Source of the DNA: Macrobrachium rosenbergii
Lineage: Eukaryota; Arthropoda; Malacostraca; Decapoda; Palaemonidae
Assembly: GCF_040412425.1 (NCBI RefSeq)
Contig: NC_089788.1
Coordinates: forward strand, 69,770,220 to 69,834,219
Reading direction: 5' to 3'
Length of the DNA stretch: 64,000 bases
Shown here: piece after piece, positions 25,392-61,629 of the stretch
How positions within the stretch are numbered: position 1 is the first letter of the stretch
Layout: each line of letters begins with the position of its first letter
Program-made: the position numbers and the translations under genes
The notes under the pieces: model-generated
Databases searched by the model: none
The model's input: the letters and a program-made list of their open reading frames with translations, nothing else
Told to the model about the DNA's origin: nothing

Positions 25392-26650
25392 AGGAACATT
25401 ATGGGTCGAAGAGGAGAATACTGACCTCTGATGGCAGAGGGACCTGACCTAGCTGTGGGTGGTAGAGGCCCCATTCATTTTTTTCTGGATTGATGAGTTG
25501 TGATGCTCTGATGAGCAGAGTTAAGCACGACCTGAAACTCTCAGTATGTGGTCGAGTGTGGGCCAGAGCCGTTTGTATATTATAAAATACCAACTCCTTG
25601 CTGGCCCAGGTGTCCAGCGGAAAAAGGGATAGTTATAAAATAAAGCGATCAAAACCGGGAAACGTTGAACTGGGAGAGTTTTTCCATATGCTCAGCAAGG
25701 AATATTAGAATTAAACATGATTTCTCAATAATGTTGTAGTGTATTAAGGGATAAAGAACATTAAATTCTTGCAGTATTTCGCCGAGCAAAAATTGGAATT
25801 TGCATCGCTGGGACCTTTTGGCAGCAAGTTTGCACGGAGAAAATTGTCGTAAAAACTGAACTGAATTTGTGTCATTATCTTAGTATCGCATCTCGACGTT
25901 TTGAGACTGCCGTATATTCCAAGGTCATCGTCTTACTAAAAAACAACAAAGGTAATATGATTTTATTCATTTATTACTAGCAGCGTGAAATTAGTAAAGA
26001 ATATTGATGCCAAGCATGTTACATTAACACGAAAATAGCTGTTTATTGCTCTCTTGCCAAAACCCAAAAGGTTACGTAACGAAATGTAAACAGGAAAAAA
26101 GCAATTGTAGGTCTATTGAGTGCACATATTTTGCTATGGAATGGAATGTTCGCTTTGACCCTGAAGGCTGAAGGGTGTTGGTCCAAATAGATTTCGTTTC
26201 CTTGCTCTAGAAAACTAGTGTTTATTGTGAGAGTGAAAGGGATAATCGCCAAGAACATATATCAGTGATATGTATCTTGTTGAACTATGTCAAGTTACAG
26301 TAAACGTATGAGCTTTATGTGGTCTTAAAAAGAAGCAGATGATCCTTCCCCGTTAGTTGTCGCGTCATCCGTATTTACTGAAATCCACATATTTCTCAGT
26401 TGTATGGCTTCTTCCCCCCCATGGGCCTTAAGTTGGTCCATCATTCATTTGAATTTCAGATGCTGAAGCCAGTTTCAGTGAAGTCCCCACCACCACCACC
26501 ATCCCACCTCCCTCTTCCTGTCTCCTTCCCCTCATGCAAGCATAATGTTTTAGGGGGACTCCATATTAGGATCCTGGGCCTTCATTGATATTAATGCTCC
26601 TTCATCAGTGCGCTTGTCTCCAAACTGCGACCACTCCCAGGCAATCGTTC

Positions 26651-27157
26651 TCATGACTGGACAAGAGTGCTATTGTTAGCTGTATCCTGCTCTGCGCTGA
26701 AAGTACTGCTGTTCTTTTGAGGAAGGAAGTCGTTATTGGTTGTTTGTGTAGCACCCACGTGCATGTGGGTGCTTTGTCTGACGGATAAAGGGCTGAAAGT
26801 CATTCCCCTACAAATGGATCGAGTCTCTTGAGAATCTGTTTGTTCACTGGAGATTTCGAATGTTTTCAAGGCGCTGATGGTTTCCCAGGCGTTCTCCTGT
26901 GTTGCGCATATGATTTTGTTCCGCAGGAGATTTTGAGGAAAATCCTTCTTGCTTGTGTATGTTTCCTGCAAGGGTGACTGTGTGCGCAGCAAAAAGTGTG
27001 TGATGATCATTGCTCTTGTTAGTAGGCAAAGAAGTGGTCTAGTCTTTGCGTAGGTCACGTGTAGCCTATTCCACTGTGGTGGTGTAGCATACCCTGGACT
27101 GAAGGGGTCAAACGGTACAGAAGTTGCACTTGCCTCTCCTCTAGAGATGATAATCAT
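26651..27157 (-). other. Unrecognised 168-codon ORF
   Basis: This is the longest frame in the window not made of simple repeats. The peptide begins MIIISRGEASATSVPF and has no motif, transmembrane segment or signal peptide that I recognise. Composition is Thr/Ser/Gln-rich. It may be chance or a decayed element. A near-palindrome of CACCCAC and GTGGGTG lies inside at 26751-26772. Confidence 0.15.
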
Positions 27158-27506
27158 TTTTTTTTTTTTTTACAAAAGAGATTGTTTGTTTTCAGTGTTT
27201 TTCCATGAAATAGATTTTTCTGACTGTTGTTGTCACTAAGTTGACAGTTTGTGGACAGTTTCACTCTGAAGGCATTGTTAGTTATACTTTCACACCTCTG
27301 CAAAGATTACTTACTTTTCAGGAAATTTTATTGTGGTTTTCCACTGAAGAGAGTTTTTATCGCTTTCCCATCCAGAGATTGTTGTGTACCAATTTCCACT
27401 GAAGTGATTGATTTTTTAAATTTTATCACAAAAGAGATAGTTTGCTGTTTGTTGCTAGTGGATAGGTGGTTACAGTTTTCTACTTTGAAGACGTGTGTGT
27501 GTGTGT

Positions 27507-27711
<205 letters not shown>

Positions 27712-28323
27712 TTGTTCCGTACCAGAGGTAAGATGACACAATGCTTGTGTGATCAGATCAAGCCTGCATCCTTACCTCGATGGCCTTAAAGAAGCCTTGG
27801 GGGGGATGGGTAGAGGAATTTGTTGCTTATGGGGCGCTCGAAATATGCAAACAAAGTCTATTAAGGACGCAGGTACACTTCCTATCGTCGTATTGATATA
27901 ACTGATCGAATTATTCATGAATGAACGCAGTGTGCACTTCCTGACTGCCTCTTGGAAGCACCAGACGTGACACTTGCTTCCGGGTGGTTGGTGGAAATCG
28001 TCGGGGACGCAGCCGTCAGTTCATGCCATTGGTAAATTTTCGTTTTGGTAATTGTAAATTGTGTAAATATGCAGTATTTCATCACCATGCTTTCATATAA
28101 ACTTGACACTATGTCACCATCATCGCTATGTGAAATTTTTTTTTACAACCTTTTTTTTATCTATTTATATATTATTTGTATATATTTATATATTATTTTT
28201 TGTATATATTTATATATTATTTTTTTATATATTTATATTTTTTTATATATTTATATATTATATTTTTTAACTGATCTCTTCTGTCTGTATTTCCTGTTAC
28301 ATTCTGTTACTTCTTCCAAATGG

Positions 28324-28430
28324 ACGCCATATTCTTTGGAAGCTTGATTTGCAAGCCAATGGCCCCTGTAGGCTTGTTCCATATGAATAGGGTTCTCCTT
28401 CTGAATAATAATAATAATAATAATAATAAT
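28324..28430 (+). mobile_element. SINE family B, 3' fragment with AAT tail
   Basis: TCTTTGGAAGCTTGATTTGC through CTTGTTCCATATGAATAGGG matches the 3' body of the minus-strand copy at 23866-23950. The AAT tract at 28405-28430 is in the same position relative to the tail. Confidence 0.75.
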
Positions 28431-29051
28431 GTTTCAAGAAAGTGTTTGTTGGTTTTCCGATCGTCAGTGAAGATGTTTCCAAGACTATTTCCTCTGACTG
28501 TGGTAGTCTTATTTTGTTTTGCTTGTATATTGCTTAAAGTCATCACGTCACATACGAAAGTTCATGTTTTGATTGACACAAATACCTGTGTAGGTATATG
28601 AAGCGGCTACTGTAGCGGAAGTTTTTGCATAGATGGGTTCATCCTTAACTCGGCAGGTACCATGGATGAGGCTTACGCCAATTTTACGTTGAGTAAAGTT
28701 TACTAAATGCAGTAAATAAATTAAAGTCTTAAATTGAATGTGGTGATTAATATTCTCGTTTGATGATTGCGCTCCTTAAGAATGTGCTCTGATGAGTAAT
28801 TGGTTTTGATAAAAAGTCTCGCCACCAAATGAAAGTCAAGAAAAAATGGGAAAACGGCAATAGCATAAGTAGCTCAGCTGATCGCCCAGAAAGTCTCAAG
28901 GATGCTTCTTAGTTTCCAAGACCTTTGGGCTGTTTATAGAGTTATTCAGTGTGTTTTCTCTGAGTCCTTGAGTGATTTTTTTTATTTTTTACCCAGAGAT
29001 TCTCTCTCTGTCTCCCACTCTTTCATTGGCTCTTATCGTAATTTATGTGTA

Positions 29052-29055
<4 letters not shown>

Positions 29056-29120
<65 letters not shown>
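29056..29120. repeat. (TA)n microsatellite
   Basis: A perfect TA tract. Confidence 0.97.
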
Positions 29121-29125
<5 letters not shown>

Positions 29126-29599
29126 ATATATAACTTAAAGTATTTGCAACTAGATGCGTACATGTACAGTATATACTGAAACGCAAACTAGTGTCGAATG
29201 TTGACGCATCTGCTAATTACCTAAACACGTTGCACACACGACCATACGCATTCACACAGCCTAGGGGCCAAATATTTAGCCAGAACTTGAAGCCACCACC
29301 ACGCACATGGGCCCCCAACAATTGTCGGCCTGGTGGGGTGGTCATAGTACGCAGTTGAGTCTTATGAGTCCTATCTTCTGCTCGCGGCCCCAGTGACCCG
29401 TTGAATGGCTCGGTTGGGAAAGCACGTTATCTCTAACAGTTTCCAACTGGCAAGCTACTCTCTCTCTCTCTCTCTCTCTCTCTAACCTTGAGTTTGAAGC
29501 AGAGGAGGAGGTACAAGTGTGTGCACGCATGGCTGCTTCCTTAGTGTTTATGCCTGCCTATGCTATATGAATGGCTGGATACGTTTCCGTAAATAAAGG

Positions 29600-29707
29600 T
29601 GGTTCAGAGTCTGTAATTGTGAAGTGTATTTAATATTACAAGCATATGGTTGAAGTGGTTCAGTCTGTAATTGTGAGGTGTATTTAATATTACAAGCATA
29701 TGGTTGA
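29600..29707. repeat. Tandem duplication (about 55 bp)
   Basis: Two copies of GGTTCAG…TCTGTAATTGTGA…TATTTAATATTACAAGCATA, differing by a 2-bp indel and one substitution. Confidence 0.9.
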
Positions 29708-29984
29708 ATCTAGGAATGTCTGCGCTCACTAATGTCTTGGAATGTGTGCCAAAAGGTAAACGAGTATTTGTGATTTTTACCGACTGAGAGGCCACTTTTT
29801 CTCTCAGTCTGCTTTCCTTTGCATATGTTGAAACGACAAAATAAAAACGATGCTCGTTAATTTGCCAAGAGGCTGAAGTGTACTTGGGTTTATACGTGTA
29901 TTTCTAGGTAATACAGTGTCGTAGAACATTGTCTTAGTCGTCAGTATTAAGATTTTTCTTTTAAAGTTCGGCGATACAGACGTG

Positions 29985-30000
29985 CCTAACCTAACCTAAC
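29985..30000. repeat. Short interstitial (CCTAA)3 run
   Basis: CCTAACCTAACCTAAC is three units of the complement of TTAGG, the usual arthropod telomere repeat. It is too short to be a telomere. Confidence 0.6.
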
Positions 30001-30092
30001 ACTCATCAGCGTATATATGTATACATATTTTTTTCGTTGTACACATTTCCATTGTGTGTGGTTGTGCGTGTTCTGGAGACATCCCTTCTCAA

Positions 30093-30095
<3 letters not shown>

Positions 30096-30152
<57 letters not shown>
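30096..30152. repeat. (CA)n microsatellite
   Basis: A perfect CA tract of about 28 units. Confidence 0.97.
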
Positions 30153-30155
<3 letters not shown>

Positions 30156-30379
30156 GTCCGTATGTTGGTGTATCTGTTTTGTGTATGAAAAGCGACACCT
30201 CGAATACCAACTAGACCGGTTTGCTGAATGTGAAATGAGAAAACAAATCCTGATGATTAGGAATTTGAATTCATAACAAAGCTGCCAAAGAAAGGTGAGC
30301 TGACTGTTATGTGGTGACTGTTGAGACATTGCGCTTACGTCGGTCATGATAAAAATATTCCGTAAGTTCATCTTCAGTA

Positions 30380-31060
30380 AGGTGATGTAAGAATTTGATA
30401 AAATGTGTAGAAAGGAACAAGCGAGTTTTCAAGAAGGCAGGCGTTGCACAATTCAGATATTTATGTTGAAGAGTATTATGCAGCAGTGTATGGAATATCA
30501 ATGGAAAGGGGAAGAGAGTATAAGTATTGCGGAGTAAATATGGCCATTGATGTCAGGATGAGAGAAGCAAGTCTCAGAAGGAGCAAAAGGAAAGCTAGCG
30601 GTGTTTGGTAAAGATTGGGAAAGAGACTTGAATGCCTATAAAAATCAAAGTGTGGGAATATATGAATGGGTTTTTGAGTCAGTTTACCTTTATCGAAATG
30701 GAGTGTGGATGTAGATTGGGAATGAAAGGTCAAAAAATTGAAGTTGTTCAGATGAACTGTTGACATAGTATATTGGTGTAAGAAGAATGGTTAGTTTGAA
30801 ATGTGGAGATACGAAGAAATTGTAAAAGGGTTGTTATAAGTGATAGGATTGCTCAGGCTGTTTTGCAATGGAAAGAGTGGATGACGATTGCTTGGTGAAA
30901 AGTGTATGATTCAAAAGCATTAGGGAAAGGAGGAAAGAGTAAGCCCTAGGAAGGGGTGGATAAATGGTCTGAAACAGGTTTGGAAAAGAAGGGCTATGCT
31001 TTTCAGGAAGCGTGAGAATGCAGGTAAGTTAGGAGTAAATGCAATCGGTATGTAGGGATC
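30380..31060 (+). mobile_element. Frameshifted LINE RT/C-terminal remnant
   Basis: Reading across frames gives YKYCGVNMAIDVRMREASLR, then SVGIYEWVFESVYLYRNGVW, then DDDCLVKSVYDSKALGK and PRKGWINGLKQVWKRRAM. These follow the order FKYLGV, VLYGxExW, HVERM and GRPRxxWxDxL known from the region after the RT core in arthropod non-LTR elements (remembered). Stops and shifts show it is dead. Confidence 0.7.
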
Positions 31061-32084
31061 GACGCGCTGCTGATGATCCTCATGTGTAGGTTTGTGAAGT
31101 GGCTGATGTTGTTGGAGTATTACGGCCGAGTGAGTTAGTTCATGATTCTTCTGTAAAATATGAATGTGGAGCCACACACTGTTAGGGGAAACAGCCTAAT
31201 GTACCCACTTGACTTTTATATACTAGCAAAACTTAACGCATAGGGAATTGATATATGAGCACATCTGCCCTAACCATGGTATAGTGAATTTGGTATTAAA
31301 AGGTGTTTGGAGTTTTACTTACATACTTACATCATATTAGTATCATTAGGACTAAACGTTCATGGAGGAAATCATTTGGTAGATCAGTGATTGACTGGTT
31401 GGATGACTTGCTTAATTGATGATAAAGAATTAGCATACGGACTGAATCAGTAGTAGGCGAAGGAATTCAGTGAGTTATTCTTGCATTATTCCCTCTCGGT
31501 GTAGAAATCAAGCTGAAGTAGGTGTGAAGATACAGAATGATATGTAGTATTTATTTTACTTTTTTTAGATTTGTTTTTATTGCATATTCATTATTAATTT
31601 GTCTTTTATTTCCTTATCCTAATGTGTATTTTGACGTAAGACGTACTTGAATGGGAACCCACCCGTGAAAGCAGACGCCCTTGGTACATAAACTCCCATG
31701 ACCATTACAGAGCCATTGCAAACAGTCTTGGGAGTCACGTGTAAAGGGAAATGCGTCTAAGTGAGAACCCAAAAGCAAAGAAATTAAGTGGGTTCGGTCG
31801 AGGTACCTAAATGAGATGTCCAGCTGTCTTCAGAATCTCATTTCGACAATGAATGGTGGACATAGAATGAAAATGAGACCACTCGGGTGAATGCTGGTGG
31901 GATGAACTGTTTGCAGAGGACAGGAGATGGAAAAGGGTTGTAAGCTTAGTTACATCAAGAATTGGAAGTAAATCGATCAGTGAAGTATTGGCAGAAACTT
32001 CAGCATTTGAAGCTAATCCAGTTATAAAGTTTTTGAAAAGTTGTAATTTTATTGACAAAATATAAATACAAATATAAATAAAAA

Positions 32085-32146
32085 CAAATCCTTCGGGCCA
32101 CCCCTGCGTGAGGTGATAATCAGCTCATTGGTTTGGTAAAACTATT

Positions 32147-32211
<65 letters not shown>
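32085..32211 (+). mobile_element. SINE family A 3' end with AAT tail
   Basis: AATCCTTCGGGCCACCCCTG through GTTTGGTAAAACTA matches the last 55 bp of the family A SINE. It is followed directly by AAT/GAT repeats to 32211. A 5'-truncated insertion. Confidence 0.75.
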
Positions 32212-32213
<2 letters not shown>

Positions 32214-33190
32214 AGATTTCCGAAATTCTCGGGCAGTGTCTGACAACAGCTTATCGAAATGTTGCTCATTTCATGTCATCGAACCGAGAGCTGTTGGCTT
32301 CCGTGTTCTCTTTTACTTTTCATTTTGTCTTGTCACTCTGCTTTTATGTTACGTTAATTGATTCAGTTCGACTTGTTGCCCCCCTTGTGTTATCTGTAAT
32401 TATTGCGTTCTCAGTGTAGCATGAGGAGATTAGTGACCCAATGTTCTGGGAGGTGTTTGTGAATTAAGTGGTGTGTTTAAGTTGGGTGGGGAAACTGGTC
32501 TTTTTCAGGAGCTGCACTGCATTAATGCATAGGCACATTTTGCTAGTTATTATAAACATTGCACAGATATATGTTCCCACAGCAAATTACATATTTTCGG
32601 CGTCGATGACGACCTTATTAATTTCACACCAGATGACACTAAATTTAATCAGTCGATACAGTATTTCACTTGGGGTTTTCGGCAGCCATTGAGAAGTTAA
32701 TGTAAGAAGAGGTATATGCTTTTACTGCTGGATGACTTTTGCTGACAGATACCTTCTTTACCTTTGTTAAATGTTAAATTTATCCAGCCAGTTACAGAAG
32801 GCATTGTTGAATATACAGAAATGATTATATCTTTACAGGCAACTTAAATTTTATGGTATGAATTAGTATCGTTAGTCATTACCATCCTTACTTGGTTCCA
32901 GCGCCAACCTTTCGTCAGTCTAGTGGGCTCCAGTTGTAGCTGAACTGGTTTTGGATGAATTAGTTTTTCTTTGAGGTCTCAAGTTTTCACAATATTTTCA
33001 GCGTAACGCTGAATATTCTGTGTACCTTGTCACCCTCGCCATTGTTGCTGTATGTGGGTGGAAATTGTTGCTATAGGGTTTTCATTAGCATTGTACGATA
33101 TATAACTATTTCATAAAGATTTCAGCCATGCTTAATTGATTGATGCCACGCTGACAACAGCATCATTGGTTAATGTCACGTTGCTAACAA

Positions 33191-33464
33191 TGCTTTTGTC
33201 TCTGATAAGCATGAACAGTTTTATTCTTGATAATGGGAAGAAGCAGGTCGTCGGGTACGAATGACTGAGAGAAGCTGCTCTCTTGTTACGGAAGCAGTGA
33301 TGTTGTTGCTGATGATTGTTAGCTAACTGCTTTTGTCATTGATAAGCATGAACAGTTTTATTCTTGATAATGGGAAGAAGCAGGTCGTCGGGTACGAATG
33401 TCTGAGAGAAGCTGTTCTGTTGTTACGGAAGCAGTGATGTTATTGTTGATGATTGTTTGCAAAA
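33191..33464. repeat. 137-bp tandem duplication
   Basis: Two copies (33191-33327, 33328-33464) with few substitutions. Both contain GATAAGCATGAACAGTTTTA and CAGGTCGTCGGGTACGAATG. Confidence 0.93.
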
Positions 33465-34553
33465 AAAATCATTCTGATAGAGCGACTTGATTTGTTTATG
33501 CAGTCAGATTCGACCACAATAGATGGCAAGGACGAGAAATGCCCTTGTTACAGATAGTGAAAAATAGCTGTTTTTATTGCTGATGTTTAAAGAATCACAG
33601 TTGTGACCTTTGTTCTATTTGAATTTTTCTCCGACACCTGTATCCCTGATTCGTATAACCTTCCCGCTTTCAAGTGGCTTGTTATTGCCCTCTGTAGACG
33701 TTTACTGGGTCAGGGTGTAGGAAGTTTCCTGTCTGCACTTACTTGAGGCCTCATGAAAGTTTTGTCTGAGAGGAAGAACATTGAAGACATGGGGGAAGGA
33801 ACGGGAAATTTTGAGCCTTTGGGATAAAAGAAAGTTTTGTCAGATATCTTGAAATTGTTGCATGTTTTCACGAATGGGAAATCAAGAAATTAGTAACTGT
33901 ATGGTTTGAGTTCATTCAATTGAAACCAGATATTCTTGGCATAATATGAGTGTTGCTATTAAAGTGGCGCAATCGCAGCGCTTCCTCGACGATAGACAAG
34001 TAATATTAAGGAGTCGAGCAACGGGCCAACGGCACTTTCTCTCAGTACTGGCGTCAGGAGGTGTGGCAGACCTCTCGACCAATCAGCGTTCAGCATTTTG
34101 TAGCATCTCGGCATATATACTTATTGTGAAATTTTACGAGCTTTAGTGCAGTTGAATACATTTTTTGGAACTCATTTTAATGTTTTCTTTACGTTCCTTG
34201 TGTTTTGCTTTGTGTTGTGTCCGTGCGGGTGTGATAACTGGTTTTATCTGGATCGCGGGGAGTAAAGAGTTACCAGATCGTCTATTATGAATTTTTTATT
34301 TTCCCCTTGACATTTTATTGATTTATGTAATCCTTATCATTGTCTGTATGCCTCTTACTGTCTATTAAGGCGGATGTATGTTAAAACCTCTAAAAGAATA
34401 TTTTCAGATATTTATAATAATACAAGTGTTATTAAAATTCTGATTCTCATATTGTTTATTTGTAAAAGTCAGCTTCTACTAAATTAGTTACTGAAACTTT
34501 CAATATAAATTAGTCAATAGAATAAATGAAGTGACAACGGCAACACCGGAGTG

Positions 34554-34589
34554 TATATAAGCCATGCCTGGGACTCGCCGTGTCTAGTC
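34554..34589 (+). promoter_or_regulatory. Candidate core promoter of WSB1 (TATA box plus Initiator)
   Basis: TATATAA lies at 34554-34560. A TCTAGTC element resembling the arthropod Initiator (TCAKTY) lies at 34583-34589. The T of TATA to the Initiator A at 34586 is 32 bp, the normal spacing for a focused TATA promoter. The 211 nt from 34586 to the ATG at 34797 contain no upstream ATG. Transcription from 34586 is an inference; no transcript data are available. Confidence 0.6.
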
Positions 34590-34796
34590 CGTTACCACCA
34601 GCAGAACTGAGCACGTCTCACGCCACCTATTCATTTTATTCTTGTCAGTGATTTGTGTGTTTATTTCTTTGCTGGAAGAATTGGAAACGTTGACGCTGGT
34701 GACATTTTTAAGAACGTTTGTTCTAATTTCTTTTATTGCTGATAGTTTATTTTATACAGAGGAAGTTCTTTTATAACTAAGTCCGCCAGAAAAGGA
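34586..34796 (+). other. Predicted 5' UTR of WSB1
   Basis: This runs from the predicted Initiator A to the base before the start codon. It is 211 nt with no ATG, so scanning ribosomes would first meet ATG 34797 (context AAAGGAATGG). The extent depends on the promoter call being right. Confidence 0.45.
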
Positions 34797-58928
<24,132 letters not shown>

Positions 58929-60805
58929 ATGTTTTTCATATCTGCCAAGCATTTTTGTATTTATCAAAAGTGACTTAAATTTTAGTAGGTTATGCCTAAT
59001 TTATTCTGTAAACTTTTTGTAAGTTCCTAAGACAGTAAAATAGCCGTTGGATGTCTGAAAAATTTACAGGCTAGACATTTGTTAGTTGATTAAGAAAATT
59101 ATGACAAACTAGAGGATTTTCTCTAGTTGAATAGCAGAAATTTTTAATACAGTACTGCCCTCACATGAATAGTTTGTGCATATGGATATTTCCTTTACCA
59201 AACATCAGAAGTTATTTTGCTGTACAATTGGAAGTTGAAGTTTCCAGGATTTACTATTATTATTTTTCTGAAAAAAGCAACTTTTTGTGCTGCTCTAATT
59301 TTTTATAGTTCAGTAGATTTAAGTTATCATTAATCAGTAGGATTTAATATATATTCATATTAAGTGAATGCAATAAGTTATACAACTGCCATTTCCTTAT
59401 GAGTAATTTATAGATTTTAAAAGTATATATTAGGTCTTTCTGAGGTGCATATTACATCTATTTCATTCACAATGACTGATTACTCATTGAATTTGTCATA
59501 CATTTTTCATTTTTTCATTTCACAAATATGAGATTTCTCATCCCATTACTTGCCATAAATTACTTGCTCACATTCCCCTTTTAGGAGGAAAATCACTTGT
59601 TATTTTTTATGTCAGACGAGTCATAAATGTCTAATGAATGTCTGTGTATATAGTGGTAGCTAGTGTGAAGATTTTCAAAGTTAGTTTCAGAATTTAGAAG
59701 CCTTGTAAGTGCAGCGTTGTGCCTTGCATCGAGACACCTTGAAACTCTTTAGGGCTTTTCTCTTCTTCAGCAACAGTATTAATCATGCTGTGCAGAATGT
59801 AGTTTACAATGGAAGCTTTTCCTTACATTTTTTAAAGATTCAGTATTATTTCTGCAGTTTCAACTGCTGTCAGTGAAAGAGAATAAGCCTTATGAATGTA
59901 ATAATCATGAATTTAGAATGATATTCCTTTCAAGACTAACCAGGTGGTAACTGCTTGGATTTGATTTAAAGTTACAGGAATTCTTAATTTTCATAAGACT
60001 TAAAGGGGAAAACAACTGCTTTTGGAGAGGCTCAGGATGTGACATTGTATTTCACTATCTGTAAGTGTAAAAAATAATGAAAATTAAAATTTTTCAGTCC
60101 CTAGAAAAGAAAAAGTACTAAATTTACCGGTTTTATCATTTGTGTAGTGTTTGGCATTTTAAATTGTACACAGCTGTAATCTCGTTGGAAAAGAAATCTC
60201 CCACATTAGTTTTCTGTCATATGATAGGAACAGTTAATACAATCTGTCTGTAATGAATCAGGAAACTGGTGTTTTGGGAAATGTAATTTGTCAGTAATTT
60301 TAATTATTTCTAAGTTATATTCTTTAACTACGTTATGTAGCATTAGTAACCTTTAAATACAAACTATATTTACCTAAAAAAAAAAACATATCTCAAAGAA
60401 GTTAGTTGCCTTATACAGCACAATGAACAGTGATTTTTTTTGATTGTCCAACAATTGAAGTGTTCCTGATTCAAACAAATTTTCCCGATTGGTTTCCAAA
60501 TATTTCTGTAGCCTCTATAAAGCTGCTAGGATGACATGACTACAAAAGTTTGAACTTGCCTGTTTTAGTTAATTTGGTTTATATGCAGATGAGTAATATT
60601 TCATCTTGGGGTTTTAAAAGTGAAATTGTTTCCAAATAGTGTAAGGAAATTAACTACTGTTGTTTGATGGAAGAATATTTATATTAAAAGATTGCTAATG
60701 TTCCTGCTTAAATGTATTAACTAGTGTAAAGAAATAGCATTGATATATTCTTACTAAGTCCATTGTACAGTTTAGTTTTTGTAATAAATGTCAGTCCATA
60801 TTTGT
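58929..60805 (+). other. Predicted 3' UTR of WSB1
   Basis: AT-rich non-coding sequence follows the stop with no ORF of note and many ATTTA and TTTA pentamers. The end is placed just after AATAAA at 60783-60788. Shorter or longer isoforms are possible. Confidence 0.5.
60783..60788 (+). terminator. Candidate polyadenylation signal AATAAA
   Basis: This is the first canonical AATAAA on the plus strand after the WSB1 stop that I noticed, followed by T/GT-rich sequence. A second AATAAA lies at 60940-60945 and could serve a longer isoform. Confidence 0.45.
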
Positions 60806-61125
60806 AGTTTCTTAATCCTACAATTTGCATTACAGAAATTTGTATGTCAATAGTGGGTTTATTAGAGTCATGTCTTTATGGTATGTCTAATGTTGAGGTA
60901 CTTTAGGACAAGGAAATGGAAAGATGGAAATGAAGAGATAATAAAATTTTAACCTCTAAGATGAAATGAAGAGAGATGAAACGAAGAGATACTGTCTTCT
61001 ACTTTAGTCTAGCACTGGTAATACAGTTGCTTTATATAAAAACAATAATGGAAAGAGAAACCCACAAGATTCCTGTGTATAACTTGTTTACTTGTAAATA
61101 TTTACATATTACTTTAATCTCGAGT

Positions 61126-61261
61126 ACTTTCAGGTCCTAACTGTGACCCTTTTTCAAGAGATGTGAAGGTAGTCAGGCTGGTTCAAGGCCCAGCAATCTT
61201 CTCAACCAGCCTGACTACCTTCACATCTCTTGAAAAAGGGTCACAGTTAGGACCTGAAAGT
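61126..61261. repeat. Perfect 58-bp inverted repeat (fold-back)
   Basis: Arms 61126-61183 and 61204-61261 are exact reverse complements over 58 bp, with a 20-nt loop (CAAGGCCCAGCAATCTTCTC). No ORF of interest. It lies 0.35 kb beyond the predicted WSB1 poly(A) site. Confidence 0.97.
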
Positions 61262-61336
61262 TTCTCTTTCAATCTTCAGAAGAAAACTGAAAGAAATTTT
61301 TGTTTATTGTTTGAACCAATGTTGACTGATCAACAG

Positions 61337-61338
<2 letters not shown>

Positions 61339-61390
<52 letters not shown>

Positions 61391-61420
61391 AAGATGAACC
61401 CAATCATATGGAACAAGCTC
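61339..61420 (-). mobile_element. SINE family B 3' tail with AAT tract
   Basis: Plus-strand ATT tract 61339-61387, then CAGAAGATGAACCCAATCAT and GGAACAAGC. On the minus strand this is the same GCTTGTTCCATATGA…CTTCTGAATAAT tail as at 28375-28410. Confidence 0.65.
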
Positions 61421-61629
61421 ACAAGTTGTACAAAATCATTTAAATCTCTTGCTATAAAAAAAAAATCCAGTCTTCACATAACCAGCACTGTAGATCCACT
61501 GTGATCGTATTAACGCCAGATTTTTCCATTTACATGGATATACCAGTTAACTTTCTATTGTCTTGTACAGTGTGTGCCTGATTTCCCATTTGATTCAGAT
61601 CTTTGTCTAGGCTCATGTTCAAGATTAGG

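Noticed and set aside
25517..25545. Second hammerhead motif (CTGATGA … GAAAC)
   Set aside because: The two core words are present, but no stem II pairs between them and no stem I or cleavage site fits.
61163..61504. 113-codon plus-strand ORF with poly-Ile
   Set aside because: It is built from the fold-back arms and the ATT tract, so the coding appearance is accidental.
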